Positions 17,724 to 26,239 of a stretch of 64,000 nt of DNA are shown one piece after another. The stretch is taken from assembly GCF_002943465.1 (NCBI RefSeq), contig NZ_PTQY01000009.1:62001-126000 (forward strand), written 5' to 3'. Made by a program: the position numbers and the translations under genes. How positions within the stretch are numbered: position 1 is the first letter of the stretch; every line of letters starts with the position of its first letter. This DNA is from Rhodoferax sp. TS-BS-61-7 (GTDB taxonomy: Bacteria > Pseudomonadota > Gammaproteobacteria > Burkholderiales > Burkholderiaceae_C). The notes below the pieces were generated by a model. That model was not told where the DNA came from. It did no database searches and was given only the letters and a program-made list of their open reading frames with translations.

Positions 17724-18161
17724 ATGGCAGGCATCCACATCACCGACATCGAGTCGGCCATCAACTACTGGCGCTCGCGCGAGCCTTCGCCGGATGGGGT
17801 GGCCTTGCCTGCGCCCACGCGCGCGCTGGCCGAGGTGTATGCCCTGCTGGTCTACTACCACGAGACCGAAGCCGACGCGGCCACCATGCCGCCCAAGGCG
17901 CTGGCGGCCTGGATGGCCTGGTACGAGAGCACGCCCGACACGCCCTGCATCGCCATTTGCTCCACCAGCCAGGGAGACGATTTGTGCAAGGGCTGCGGCC
18001 GCACCTTTGAGGAGGTGCAGCGCTGGCCCGAGATGGGCCCGGTCGCCAAACGTGCCACCTGGCGGCGTATCACACTGGAAGCCAGCGCCTGGCGCTTCAA
18101 CAAATACGCGGAGCGGGCCGCCGAGGGGCCGGTTGCCACAGAGTCGCTATCAAAAGAGTAG
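17724..18161 (+). CDS. DUF3717 plus DUF1289 protein
   Basis: A 145-residue cytosolic protein. The N-terminal half (IHITDIESAINYWRSREPS) matches DUF3717. The C-terminal half has the four-cysteine DUF1289 zinc-type motif (TPCIAICSTSQGDDLCKGCGR) followed by FEEVQRWPEM. ATG 17724 (MAGIHITD) is preferred; an ATG at 17697 adds nine residues. The last five codons and the stop lie inside a dispersed 65-bp repeat, so the C-terminal tail LSKE is repeat-derived. The function is unknown. Confidence 0.85.
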   Translation: MAGIHITDIESAINYWRSREPSPDGVALPAPTRALAEVYALLVYYHETEADAATMPPKALAAWMAWYESTPDTPCIAICSTSQGDDLCKGCGRTFEEVQRWPEMGPVAKRATWRRITLEASAWRFNKYAERAAEGPVATESLSKE

Positions 18162-18208
18162 CTGCTTGCGCAGTATTGACGGGCGCTAGAGGCCAATTTG
18201 GCTTGAAG
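18146..18208 (+). repeat. Dispersed 65-bp repeat, copy 1
   Basis: Shares with the other copies GCTATCAAAA, an AGCTGCTTGCGCA core, GCGCTAGAGGCC and AATTTGGCTT. It supplies the C-terminus and stop of the DUF3717/DUF1289 gene and lies 24 bases before the convergent end of yaeQ. Confidence 0.85.
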
Positions 18209-18232
18209 TGGTGGCGGTGGCGCCGCCTGCCG

Positions 18233-18793
18233 TTACTTCCAGCGAATCGGCTCAATGTCCACGGTGTTCGCGCCGTCGCCCAGCATCAGCACGCCTTCCT
18301 GCACCGTTGCCTGCAGCTGCATGCTGCGCTGTGCCAGCTTGGCCAGGGCCTGCGAGGTGACCGACGGAATGCGCCACACCTGCAGCCTGTCCAGTCGGCT
18401 CAGCTTGCTCTCCATGCCCTTCCACCAGATGTCGGCAGAGTGGGCAAAGGGGTAGAGCAGCACCGCGTCAGCCTTGTTGCAGGCTTTGCTGATGGGTTTG
18501 TCCTCGGGCTGGCCCACCTCGATCCACAGGCGCTTGTGGCCGGTGAAGTCGGTGAGCGACACATCGGGGTCTTCCACATCCGACAGGCCTGCGCCAAAGG
18601 CCAGCGTGCCGTCGCCGTTGCACACGGTTTGCAGCTTGTAGGCGTTGAAGGCCAGCGCCGCCAGCCGCACCATCATGCGTTCATCGGTCTCGCTGGGGTG
18701 GCGCGCCAGCGTCAGCGCGTGGTCGGCGTAGTAGCTGTTCTCGATGTCTGCAATCTGCAGGTTGGCCTTGTAGATGGTGGATTTGAGTGCCAT
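18233..18793 (-). CDS. yaeQ: YaeQ family protein
   Basis: A 186-residue protein over its full length like YaeQ: MALKSTIYKANLQIADIE, then HALTLARHPSETDERMMVRL, GLSDVEDPDVSL and WIEVGQPEDKP. The family has a PD-(D/E)XK nuclease-like fold; an early suggestion that it compensates for RfaH loss is not well supported. It is the second gene after purB, with a one-base overlap of purB stop and yaeQ start, so they are co-transcribed. Confidence 0.93.
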   Translation of the reverse strand: MALKSTIYKANLQIADIENSYYADHALTLARHPSETDERMMVRLAALAFNAYKLQTVCNGDGTLAFGAGLSDVEDPDVSLTDFTGHKRLWIEVGQPEDKPISKACNKADAVLLYPFAHSADIWWKGMESKLSRLDRLQVWRIPSVTSQALAKLAQRSMQLQATVQEGVLMLGDGANTVDIEPIRWK

Positions 18794-20172
18794 CAGACGC
18801 GCTTTGCCAACTCGGACGCTTTGCCGGTGTAGCTACCCGGTGTCATGGCCAGCAAGCGCGCCTTTTCTTCTTCCGGAATGGCCAGTCCAGCGATAAAGCC
18901 CTGCATGAGTTCCTTGGTCATGGCCTCACCGCGGGTGAACTTCTTGAGCTGCTCATACGGCTGGGGCAGGCCAAAGCGGCGCATCACGGTCTGGATGGGC
19001 TCGGCCAGCACTTCCCACGACGCATCCAGGTCGTCGGCAATCGCGGTTTCGTTGATCTCCAGCTTGTTCAGCCCGGTCATCAGCGAGCTGTAGGCCAGCA
19101 CGGCGTAGCCCAGGGCCACGCCCATGTTGCGCAGCACGGTGGAGTCGGTCAGGTCGCGCTGCCAGCGGCTGATGGGCAGCTTCTCGCTCAGGTGGCGCAG
19201 CACGGCGTTGGCCAAGCCCAGGTTGCCCTCGGCGTTTTCAAAATCGATGGGGTTGACCTTGTGGGGCATGGTGCTGGAGCCCACTTCGCCGTCTTTCAGG
19301 CGTTGCTTGAAGTAGCCCAGGCTCACATAACCCCAGATATCGCGGCTCAGGTCGATCAGGATGGTGTTGGTGCGCGCCACGGCGTCAAACAGCTCTGCCA
19401 TGTAGTCGTGTGGCTCGATCTGGATGCTGTAGGGCTGGAAGGTCAGGCCCAGACCCAGCGGTTCGGGGGTTTCGATGACCTTGCGGCTGAAGGCCTCCCA
19501 GTCGAACTCGGGCCAGGCAGACAGGTGGGCGTTGTAGTTGCCCACGGCGCCGTTCATCTTGGCCAAAATCTTCACGCTGGCAATGCGGTCGCAGGCGGCC
19601 TGCAGGCGCACCACCACGTTGGCCATTTCCTTGCCCACGGTGGTGGGGCTGGCGGTTTGGCCGTGGGTGCGGCTCAGCATGGGTACGTCGGCGTAGGCGT
19701 GGGCCATGTCGCGCAGCTTGAGCACGATCTTGTCCAGCGCCGGCAGCACCACCACGTCGCGGGCCGAGCGCAGCTGCAGGCCGTGGCTGGTGTTGTTGAT
19801 GTCTTCGCTGGTGCAGGCAAAGTGCACAAACTCGCCGGCCTTCTCCAGTTCAGGGCGCGCCTCAAACTTGGACTTGATCCAGTACTCCACCGCCTTTACA
19901 TCATGGTTGGTGGTTTTCTCAATAGTCTTAATGGCTTCGCCATCGGTTTCCGAGAAGTTTTTCACCAAGCCCAGCAAGTAAGTGCGGGCGCCCGGGGTCA
20001 GTGGCTTGAATTCGGCAAAACCCGCATCGCTCAGGGCGATGAACCAGGCCACCTCCACCTGCACGCGCCGGTGCATATAGCCCAGTTCGCTGGTGAGAGG
20101 GCGCAGGGTGGCGAGCTTGGGGGCGTAGCGGCCGTCGAGCGGGGAAAGGGCGGAAATGGCGGAGAAAGTCAT
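18793..20172 (-). CDS. purB: Adenylosuccinate lyase
   Basis: A 459-residue fumarase/aspartase-superfamily enzyme that splits adenylosuccinate and SAICAR in purine synthesis. The superfamily signature GSSTMPHKVNPIDFENAEGN is present, along with SRTHGQTASPTTVGKEMAN (catalytic His loop) and TSEDINNT. The length equals E. coli PurB (456). ATG 20172 opens with FSAISALSPLDGRY, the canonical N-terminus. yaeQ follows directly. The 96 bases to the divergent GST gene hold its promoter, where I see no clear consensus. Confidence 0.97.
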   Translation of the reverse strand: MTFSAISALSPLDGRYAPKLATLRPLTSELGYMHRRVQVEVAWFIALSDAGFAEFKPLTPGARTYLLGLVKNFSETDGEAIKTIEKTTNHDVKAVEYWIKSKFEARPELEKAGEFVHFACTSEDINNTSHGLQLRSARDVVVLPALDKIVLKLRDMAHAYADVPMLSRTHGQTASPTTVGKEMANVVVRLQAACDRIASVKILAKMNGAVGNYNAHLSAWPEFDWEAFSRKVIETPEPLGLGLTFQPYSIQIEPHDYMAELFDAVARTNTILIDLSRDIWGYVSLGYFKQRLKDGEVGSSTMPHKVNPIDFENAEGNLGLANAVLRHLSEKLPISRWQRDLTDSTVLRNMGVALGYAVLAYSSLMTGLNKLEINETAIADDLDASWEVLAEPIQTVMRRFGLPQPYEQLKKFTRGEAMTKELMQGFIAGLAIPEEEKARLLAMTPGSYTGKASELAKRV

Positions 20173-20268
20173 CCCCGAATTGTAGGTTGTGCGCCACGCC
20201 CGACCCCAGGACCCGTTCGGACAAACCCCGCTGGATAGAATTGGTCCTCAAGCAACTGCCAAGACCTC

Positions 20269-20883
20269 ATGAAATTACTCGGATCCACTTCCAGCCCCTA
20301 TGTTCGCAAAGTCCGCGTCGTGATGGCCGAGAAGAAGCTCGATTACGCCTTTGTCACCGAGGACGTGTGGGCGGCAGACACCAGCATCGCCGAGTCGAAC
20401 CCGTTGGGCAAAGTGCCCTGCCTGATCATGGAAGGTGCCGAGGCCTTGTTCGACTCCCGCGTCATCGTCGAATACCTGGACACCCTCTCGCCCGTGGGCA
20501 AACTGATCCCGTCTGTGGGTCGCGAGCGCGCCGAAATCAAGACCTGGGAAGCGCTGGCCGATGGCCTGATGGACGCCGCCATCCTGGCGCGCCTGGAAGC
20601 CACCTGGACCGGCCGCACCAAGGCGCAGCGCAGCCAGGCCTGGATAGACCGCCAGATGGTCAAGGTGACGGACGCCCTCAAGGCCATGGACCGCGGCCTG
20701 GGTGAAAAACCATTTTGTGGTGGCATCCACCTAAGCCTGGCCGACATCGCCGTGTGCTGTGCGCTGGGCTACCTGGACTTCCGTTTTCCCCAGATCGACT
20801 GGCGCGCGAACCACCCCAATCTGGGCAAGCTGCTCGAAAAACTGGCACAGCGCCCCAGCTTCGCGGACACCGTGCCGGCCTAG
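20269..20883 (+). CDS. Glutathione S-transferase family protein
   Basis: A 204-residue cytosolic GST. The N-terminal thioredoxin-like domain starts MKLLGSTSSPYVRKVRVVMAE and includes the cis-proline GKVPCLI and the ESNP/FDSRVI glutathione-binding segment. The C-terminal helical domain has LSLADIAVCCALGYLDFR. The N-terminal SSPYVRKV places a Ser/Cys-type site like GstB or YfcG relatives. The substrate is unknown. It is monocistronic as far as can be seen. Confidence 0.92.
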   Translation: MKLLGSTSSPYVRKVRVVMAEKKLDYAFVTEDVWAADTSIAESNPLGKVPCLIMEGAEALFDSRVIVEYLDTLSPVGKLIPSVGRERAEIKTWEALADGLMDAAILARLEATWTGRTKAQRSQAWIDRQMVKVTDALKAMDRGLGEKPFCGGIHLSLADIAVCCALGYLDFRFPQIDWRANHPNLGKLLEKLAQRPSFADTVPA

Positions 20884-20990
20884 GCCTGGTGCGGCTTGGC
20901 GGCCCAAAAGGGGCTGCAATGCCTGTTTTTACACGGCATTACATAAAAACACTGGCCAAAACCCGCGCCAGTGCTTACAGTCTGCCGACC

Positions 20991-21227
20991 ATGGCAATCT
21001 TCAAGACCATCTACAAGTGCCGCGAATGCGGCGCCACCAGCTACCAGCCGGTGATTGACCGCGCGGCCAACGGAGCCTTGAAACCCACGGGTGAGTACAA
21101 GTGCACGGGCTGCCGCAATGTGTTTGCCAGCCTGCGCGCCTGGTGGGAGCCACGCCGCCCGGTGGAGTTTCACCAAGACTTCCAGGGCAGCAAGTTCGGC
21201 GGCCAGGTCAACGCCACCGGGCGTTAA
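20991..21227 (+). CDS. Small zinc-ribbon protein, function unknown
   Basis: A 78-residue protein starting MAIFKTIYKCRECGATSY with a second pair CTGC (EYKCTGCRNVF), so two CxxC knuckles about 30 residues apart, a zinc-ribbon layout. The remainder (RAWWEPRRPVEFHQDFQG) is basic and aromatic. ATG 20991 is chosen; the longer open frame upstream is non-conserved-looking and overlaps the GST gene. I do not recognise a named family. Confidence 0.7.
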   Translation: MAIFKTIYKCRECGATSYQPVIDRAANGALKPTGEYKCTGCRNVFASLRAWWEPRRPVEFHQDFQGSKFGGQVNATGR

Positions 21228-21252
21228 GCCAGGTCACCGCGGTCTCGGCTGT

Positions 21253-21702
21253 CTAGCTGTTGGCCCGTTTCTTGAGCCATCGCATCACCCTGCCCACCAC
21301 GGGCAATTTCTCGTACAGCTCTTCGGCCGCGTCCCAGTAGTCGCGGTGTAGCGTCACCAAGCCGGTGTCGTCAAACACCAGGTGCGAGCCCCCCAGAATT
21401 ACCTGTTCTTCCCCCTGCTTGAAACGCCGGAATCGGAAGCGGAACTCCCACGTCAGAAAACATTGCTGTCCCTGCACGATGCGCTCGCGCACCACAAAGC
21501 GTGGCGCCTCCAACGCCTCGAACATGTGGGCAAAGATGTGCGTGATGGCGGCGATGCCCTTCACGTCATTGAACGGATCCTTGAAGCGCGCGTTGGTGGC
21601 ATACAACGCGGGCAGGGTTGCCACGGTGGCGGGTGTCAGGGTTTCAAACCAGGCGACCACCTGGGTGACGGCCTGGTCGCAGGAAACGGGGGACGTGTTC
21701 AT
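21253..21702 (-). CDS. NTF2-like (SnoaL-fold) protein
   Basis: A 149-residue NTF2-like protein: ALYATNARFKDPFNDVKG, WEFRFRFRR, and SHLVFDDTGLVTLHRDYWD, the conserved ending of the nuclear transport factor 2 family. It is the last gene of the eight-gene minus-strand operon, and its ATG at 21702 overlaps the SDR stop by 4 bases. Members in similar clusters bind lipid-like or steroid-like ligands or catalyse isomerisation; the specific role is unknown. Confidence 0.85.
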   Translation of the reverse strand: MNTSPVSCDQAVTQVVAWFETLTPATVATLPALYATNARFKDPFNDVKGIAAITHIFAHMFEALEAPRFVVRERIVQGQQCFLTWEFRFRFRRFKQGEEQVILGGSHLVFDDTGLVTLHRDYWDAAEELYEKLPVVGRVMRWLKKRANS

Positions 21703-22478
21703 AAGGTGGCCCGGCTTACCAGGTAAAAGTAGGCCCGGTACGGCAACACGCGCAGGGCTTTGAGCCACAGCGTAAACCGTTTGGGGAAGTGGATCTCGAA
21801 GCGGCCCTGCGCCCAGCCTTCAAGGATCGCCTGGGCCGCCTGCGCCGGGGTCAGCAGCGCGGGCATGTCAAAGTTGTTTTGCGCGGTCAGCGGGGTTTGC
21901 ACAAAACCGGGGTTGATGAGGGACACCCCCAGGCCCTTGTCGTGCAGATCCAGGTACAGCGTCTCGGCCAGGTTGATGAGTGCGGCCTTTGTCGGCCCAT
22001 AGGCCAGGCTGTTGGGCAAGCCGCGGTAACCCGCCACGCTGCCCACCAACGCAACGTGGCCGACGCCGCGCGCCAGCAGGGCGGGCAACACCGCGCTCAG
22101 CAGATGCAGGGCGCCGGTGTAGTTCACCGCGGTGTGGCGCTGCAGGTCGCCCAGGTCCAGCGCCGTGGCGCGCATGGCGGCGTAGTGGCCTGCGCAGTAG
22201 ACCACGCAGTCCAGCGGGCCACGCGCCAGCAGTTGGTCGGCCGCGGCATGCACGGCTGCGGCATCGGTGGCGTCCAGCGGCAGCGCCGTGCTGCCGGGAT
22301 GGGCCGCCACAAAGGCCTCCAGGTCGGCCACCTTGCGGGCCGACACCACCACCTGGGCGCCCTGCGCATGCAGCGCCGCAGCGGTAGCCTGGCCAATGCC
22401 GCTGGAGGCGCCGACGATCCAGACCGTCTTGCCACGCCAGTCGCGCAGCGGTGGGTTCAGCGGGGAAAAGAAGGACAT
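21699..22478 (-). CDS. Short-chain dehydrogenase/reductase
   Basis: A 259-residue classical SDR with the cofactor motif GASSGIG near residue 24, NYTGALHLL, catalytic Ser in VGSVAGYRG, and YGPTKAAL (Tyr-xxx-Lys). The C-terminus ends in a hydrophobic or amphipathic segment (FTLWLKALRVLPYRAYFYLVS), suggesting membrane association. ATG 22478 (MSFFSPLNPPL) is preferred over 22520, because the extra residues lie next to a dispersed repeat. It belongs to the lipid-type operon between DUF3833 and NTF2-like; a hydroxy- or keto-lipid substrate is inferred from context. Confidence 0.88.
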   Translation of the reverse strand: MSFFSPLNPPLRDWRGKTVWIVGASSGIGQATAAALHAQGAQVVVSARKVADLEAFVAAHPGSTALPLDATDAAAVHAAADQLLARGPLDCVVYCAGHYAAMRATALDLGDLQRHTAVNYTGALHLLSAVLPALLARGVGHVALVGSVAGYRGLPNSLAYGPTKAALINLAETLYLDLHDKGLGVSLINPGFVQTPLTAQNNFDMPALLTPAQAAQAILEGWAQGRFEIHFPKRFTLWLKALRVLPYRAYFYLVSRATL

Positions 22479-22491
22479 GGGAACAACCTTT

Positions 22492-22558
22492 TGCTCTTGT
22501 TTTGATAGCTGCTCGCGCAATATCGGTAGGGTCTGGGTGCCAATTTGGCTTAAAACTA
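22492..22558 (+). repeat. Dispersed 65-bp repeat, copy 2
   Basis: TTTTGATAGCTGCTCGCGCA followed by GTGCCAATTTGGCTTAAAA. It is the most diverged copy in its middle (GGTCTGGGTGCC instead of GGGCTAGAGGCC). It fills the gap between the SDR start and the DUF3833 stop and covers that stop codon. Confidence 0.75.
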
Positions 22559-23095
22559 CGGACGTTTGGTGAACGACAGCGTCACCTCGCCCAGACGCAC
22601 GCCGAACTTGCTCATCGTGGCCTTGTTGAGCATCACGGTGTCGGTCATCAGGTACATCCAGTCGTCAAACGTGACGTCGTAGACGGAGCCATCGACGGGC
22701 AAGCTCAGCGTGTACGTCCAGTAAAACGCGTTGCCGCGCGCCTGGCCCTGGGCCGAGCCCACCACGTCGTCCGCGGTGCCGGTGTAGCGGCCATCGGCCA
22801 GCTTCTTCAGGCGCCAGATGCGTTTTTGTGTGGTGCCGTCGGAGTAGCTGAAGTCTTCATCCAGCACCCCCTCGTCGCCCTGCCAGCTGCAGCGCATCAC
22901 CACGGTGAAACGCTTGACCACCGCGCCCGAGCGGTCGGTGAACACGCCGTAGGCATCGAGCACGCCGTTGAAGTACTGCTGCAGGTCCAGCACTGGTTTT
23001 TCCTGGCGGTACTGGTCAATGGTTTGGGTGCTGCAGCCGCCCAGCGCAAGGGCGCTGGCTGCGGTGGCGGCGCTGAGGAGCAGGCGTCGTTTCAT
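22556..23095 (-). CDS. DUF3833 family lipoprotein
   Basis: A 179-residue probable lipoprotein. The signal peptide MKRRLLLSAATAASALALGGC ends in a lipobox (ALGGC, Cys21). The body matches DUF3833: LDLQQYFNGVLDAYGVFTDR, DEDFSYSDGT, and DDWMYLMTDTVMLNKA. It overlaps the upstream MFS gene by 4 bases (ATGA). DUF3833 proteins recur with cyclopropane synthase-like and FAD-oxidase genes in proteobacteria, but their function is unknown. Confidence 0.88.
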   Translation of the reverse strand: MKRRLLLSAATAASALALGGCSTQTIDQYRQEKPVLDLQQYFNGVLDAYGVFTDRSGAVVKRFTVVMRCSWQGDEGVLDEDFSYSDGTTQKRIWRLKKLADGRYTGTADDVVGSAQGQARGNAFYWTYTLSLPVDGSVYDVTFDDWMYLMTDTVMLNKATMSKFGVRLGEVTLSFTKRP

Positions 23096-24384
23096 GGGGT
23101 CTTTCGGATGATGAGGGTGTAGAGCAGCGCGGCAGCTAGCGACTTCAGGGCGCAGGGCAGCAGGCAGTACGCGATGGTGAGCACCTGCAACGCCGCCGGG
23201 TCACGGGTGCCCGGCGTGTAACCCAGCAGGCCCAACAAGGGCAGCGCCACACCAGCGGCCAACGCGAGGTTGAGCTTGGTGGCAAAGTTCCACCAGCCAA
23301 AGTAGGCGCCCTCGGTGCGGCCCCGGTCCCCGGCCGCGGCAATAGTGCCGGCCAACAGAGCGCCGGGCAAGGCCAGGTCAGTGCCCAGCGCCACACCCGA
23401 CAACACACACACGGCCACAAACCCCAGGGTGTCGCCGGCGCCCAACTGGGTGGCAAACACAAAGACCGCCATGGACAGCACCATGCCTACCAACCAGGTG
23501 CGTGCCAGGCCCAGGCGTGGCACCACGCGCAGCCACAGCGGCAGGGCCAAAGTCGCGCAGACAAAGTAGCTGCCCAGGAACAAGGCCTCCATGCCCGCCG
23601 GGGCCTGCAGCCGGTCTTGCACAAAAAACAGAATCAGCGTGGCCGGCACGGCGCTGGCAATGCCGTTGACCACAAACACCGCCAGCAGCGCGCGGAACGC
23701 GGGCCGTGTGAACGGCAGCCAGACGGAGGCGGGCCTGCCAGCGGAGAAGCCTGCCTCAGTTGCAGAAGCCGCACCCACCGGGGGCTGGCGTGCTACGCGC
23801 CAAGCGGCCCAGCCCACGCCAAGCGCTATTAAAAACAGAGCTGCTGTCGCAGGTAGACCCAGGGCTAGAGGCGCAATCGATGCCAAAACGACACCTAGCA
23901 GCCCGAGCCCTTCACGCCAGGCCACCACGCGGCTGCGCTGCACTTCGTCCCCACCCAGCCGCGCGCCCCACGACTGGTGCAGGATGCTGAGCGCGCTGTA
24001 GGCCGCGTAGGTGACGACCAGGCAGGCGGTGGCCCACAGCACCAGCGCGCCGGGGCCTTTGACGGGCGGAAAAAACAGCAGTGCAAAACCGGCGCCCAAC
24101 ACAGCGCAGGCCAGCGCGGCCCAGGCCAACACGGCCCGCAGCGACTGGGCAAACAGCCGGTCGCTCCAGCGGCCCAGCAGAGGGTCAATCAGTGCATCGA
24201 ACAGGCGCGCCGCCAGCAGCACGGCGCCCAGCGTGGCCAGCGGCACACCAAAGGCCGTGGCGTAGTGGTTGGGCAGCGTGACGTAGAGCGGCAGCGCCAC
24301 AAAGGCCAGCGGCAGGCCCATCAGGCCATAGCGCCAACCGGCGTGCCAGTCGAACGGGGCGGTAGCCACGGTGTTGCGCGTCAT
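23092..24384 (-). CDS. MFS (GPH/MFS_2-type) transporter
   Basis: A 430-residue major facilitator with about 12 hydrophobic helices. Near the N-terminus LFDALIDPLLGRWSDRL is the cation:sugar-symporter-like (GPH) version of the loop 2-3 signature; GAYFGWWNFATKLNLALAAG occurs in the second half. It overlaps neighbours on both sides by 4 bases, so it is fully embedded in the operon. Residues about 166-187, a membrane helix, are encoded by a copy of the dispersed 65-bp repeat. Operon context suggests a lipid or lipid precursor rather than a sugar as cargo, but this is inference. Confidence 0.87.
   Translation of the reverse strand: MTRNTVATAPFDWHAGWRYGLMGLPLAFVALPLYVTLPNHYATAFGVPLATLGAVLLAARLFDALIDPLLGRWSDRLFAQSLRAVLAWAALACAVLGAGFALLFFPPVKGPGALVLWATACLVVTYAAYSALSILHQSWGARLGGDEVQRSRVVAWREGLGLLGVVLASIAPLALGLPATAALFLIALGVGWAAWRVARQPPVGAASATEAGFSAGRPASVWLPFTRPAFRALLAVFVVNGIASAVPATLILFFVQDRLQAPAGMEALFLGSYFVCATLALPLWLRVVPRLGLARTWLVGMVLSMAVFVFATQLGAGDTLGFVAVCVLSGVALGTDLALPGALLAGTIAAAGDRGRTEGAYFGWWNFATKLNLALAAGVALPLLGLLGYTPGTRDPAALQVLTIAYCLLPCALKSLAAALLYTLIIRKTP
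23824..23889 (+). repeat. Dispersed 65-bp repeat, copy 3, inside the MFS gene
   Basis: GCTATTAAAAACAGAGCTGC, then TCGCAGG, AGGGCTAGAGG, and CAATCGATGCCAAAAC. It is antisense to the gene and in frame, encoding the helix segment SIAPLALGLPATAALFLIA. Codons here are A/T-rich compared with the surrounding GC-rich gene. Confidence 0.7.
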
Positions 24385-24950
24385 GGCGTCAACCCCGCGA
24401 GCAGTTCCCCGCGCAGGCGCGGCTCGCTGGTCCAGGGCGCGAGCCAGATGCCAAAGAACTGCGGGCCAAACGTCGGGTCGGCCACGGTGGCGAGCAGCGC
24501 GCCGTTGAAAAAAAAGCGTGTGCCCGCGCCCGGTGTGTGCAGGCCGGTCAGGCGGTCGCCCTCTTTCACATCGGGAAAGGTATCCACCATGGCCTGTAGC
24601 CAGCGCTGTTCGGTGGCGTTATCGAGAGGCCCGCCACGGCGCATCTCTTGCAAAGAACGTTCGGCGATGGATTTTCCCTTGAGCGAACGCAGGTAACGCA
24701 GCTCCAGCGCCAGGGGATGGGCGGCGTACTGCGTTGCGTCGAAGCCCGGGGCCACCCACAGCTGTGCGTCGTAAATCGACAGGCCAAAAACCCGCATGCG
24801 CGTGGCGCCTGCGGCCTTGGCCAGCGGCAGCTGGGCCTGTACTTCTGACGGCATCGCAGTCTGTGCACGGGCTGCACCTGCCAAGCACAACGCGCCCACG
24901 CTCCCGCCCCAGCGCAGCAGGGTTCGGCGGGTGGGCAGGGCGTGGCGCAT
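24381..24950 (-). CDS. Chalcone-isomerase-like exported protein
   Basis: A 189-residue protein of the bacterial chalcone isomerase-like (Chalcone_3) family. The N-terminal signal has a twin-arginine pattern (TRRTLLRWGG) and ends near AARA. The family core shows MRVFGLSIYDAQLWV, ELRYLRSLKGKSIAERS, and FNGALLATVADPTFGPQFFGIWL. Bacterial relatives are fatty-acid-binding folds rather than proven isomerases. It overlaps the MFS start by 4 bases and follows the cyclopropane synthase-like gene by 15. Confidence 0.88.
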   Translation of the reverse strand: MRHALPTRRTLLRWGGSVGALCLAGAARAQTAMPSEVQAQLPLAKAAGATRMRVFGLSIYDAQLWVAPGFDATQYAAHPLALELRYLRSLKGKSIAERSLQEMRRGGPLDNATEQRWLQAMVDTFPDVKEGDRLTGLHTPGAGTRFFFNGALLATVADPTFGPQFFGIWLAPWTSEPRLRGELLAGLTP

Positions 24951-24965
24951 GGCGGGGGCCGATGT

Positions 24966-26201
24966 TCAGGCTGCGCGCTTTTGCAGCGTGTACTGCACCA
25001 CGTCGATGTTGCGTTCATCGAAGGCGGCTTCGCAGTAGGCCAGGTAAAACTCCCAAATCAGCATGAAGCGTTGGTCGAAGCCAGCCGCCATCACACGGTC
25101 ACGCTCGGCCAGGAAGGCGTCGCGCCAGCGGCGTAGGGTCTCGGCGTAGTCGGGGCCAAAGGCGTATTCGTCCACCACCTCCAGCCCTGCAGCGCGAGCC
25201 TGCGCGCGGAACTCGCGCGGGCAGGGCAGGCAGCCGCCAGGGAAGATGTACTGCTGGATGAAATCGGTGGACGTGATGTAGCGGTCAAACAGCGCATCGT
25301 CGATCACGATGCTTTGCACACACGCGCGGCCACCCGGCTTGAGCAACTTGGCCACGCTGGCAAAGTAGGTGGGCCAGTACTCGCGGCCCACGGCCTCCAC
25401 CATTTCGATGGAGCAGATCGCATCGAACGGCTGGTCTGCAATGTCGCGGTAATCCTGCAGCCGCAAATCGGCTTTGTCTTGCATACCAAAGCGTTGCATA
25501 CGCTCACGCGCAAAGGCCAGTTGTTCGGTGCTCAGCGTCACGCCGGTGATGGACGCGTTGAACTCGGTGGTTGCCATCTCGGCCAGGGCGCCCCAGCCGC
25601 AGCCAATCTCCAGCACGCGGTCCCCGGTCTGCACGCCGGCCATGGAGAGTGCGCGCCGCACCTTGGCCTTTTGCGCCTCGGCCATGGGTTGGTCGGTATT
25701 GCCCGCGAAGATCGCCGACGAGTAGTTCATGGTCTCGTCCAGCCACAGCCTATAGAAGGTATTGCCCAGGTCGTAGTGGGCATGGATGTTCTTCTGGCTG
25801 TTGGTCTTGGTGTTGCGGTTCAGCAGGTGTTTGATGCGGTAGAGCAGGCGCCCGGCCCAGGTGCCGTAGATCACGCCTTCCACTTCGGCGCGGTTTTTCA
25901 CCAGCACACGCAGCAGTTCGGTCAGGTTGGGGGTGCTCCAGTCGCCGGCGATGAAGCTCTCGGCAAAACCGATGTCGCCCGACTTGAGTGCTGCGCTGCA
26001 CACATTCCAGTTATGCAACTGCAGGCTGGCGTGCGGCAGTGCCTCGCCGCCAAAACGCTGCATGCTGCCGTCGGGCAGTTGCACGGTCAGGCTGCCATGG
26101 CGCAGGTGTTGCAGCAGCTTGAGCACGCTGCGCGCGGCGGCCGGGGTGCCGCGGGGCAGCGTGAACGAGGGTGCGGTGGAGGTGATGCTGTTGGGGTTCA
26201 T
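24966..26201 (-). CDS. Cyclopropane-fatty-acyl-phospholipid synthase family methyltransferase
   Basis: A 411-residue SAM-dependent enzyme that methylates or cyclopropanates acyl chains of membrane phospholipids. The SAM motif VLEIGCGWGALAEMA is near residue 180; HYDLGNTFYRLWLDETMNYSSAIF and SIEMVEAVGREYWP are classic CFA synthase motifs. ATG 26201 (MNPNSITSTAPSF) is chosen; upstream frame continuation is Arg-rich and lies in the next gene's antisense. Because the cluster also has an amine-oxidase-like flavoprotein and DUF1365, the product could be a modified (for example methylated or furan-type) fatty acid rather than plain cyclopropane. Confidence 0.92.
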   Translation of the reverse strand: MNPNSITSTAPSFTLPRGTPAAARSVLKLLQHLRHGSLTVQLPDGSMQRFGGEALPHASLQLHNWNVCSAALKSGDIGFAESFIAGDWSTPNLTELLRVLVKNRAEVEGVIYGTWAGRLLYRIKHLLNRNTKTNSQKNIHAHYDLGNTFYRLWLDETMNYSSAIFAGNTDQPMAEAQKAKVRRALSMAGVQTGDRVLEIGCGWGALAEMATTEFNASITGVTLSTEQLAFARERMQRFGMQDKADLRLQDYRDIADQPFDAICSIEMVEAVGREYWPTYFASVAKLLKPGGRACVQSIVIDDALFDRYITSTDFIQQYIFPGGCLPCPREFRAQARAAGLEVVDEYAFGPDYAETLRRWRDAFLAERDRVMAAGFDQRFMLIWEFYLAYCEAAFDERNIDVVQYTLQKRAA

Positions 26202-26239
26202 GGGCGTCTCACACGGTCGTGAAAATTCGTGGAATGGGG

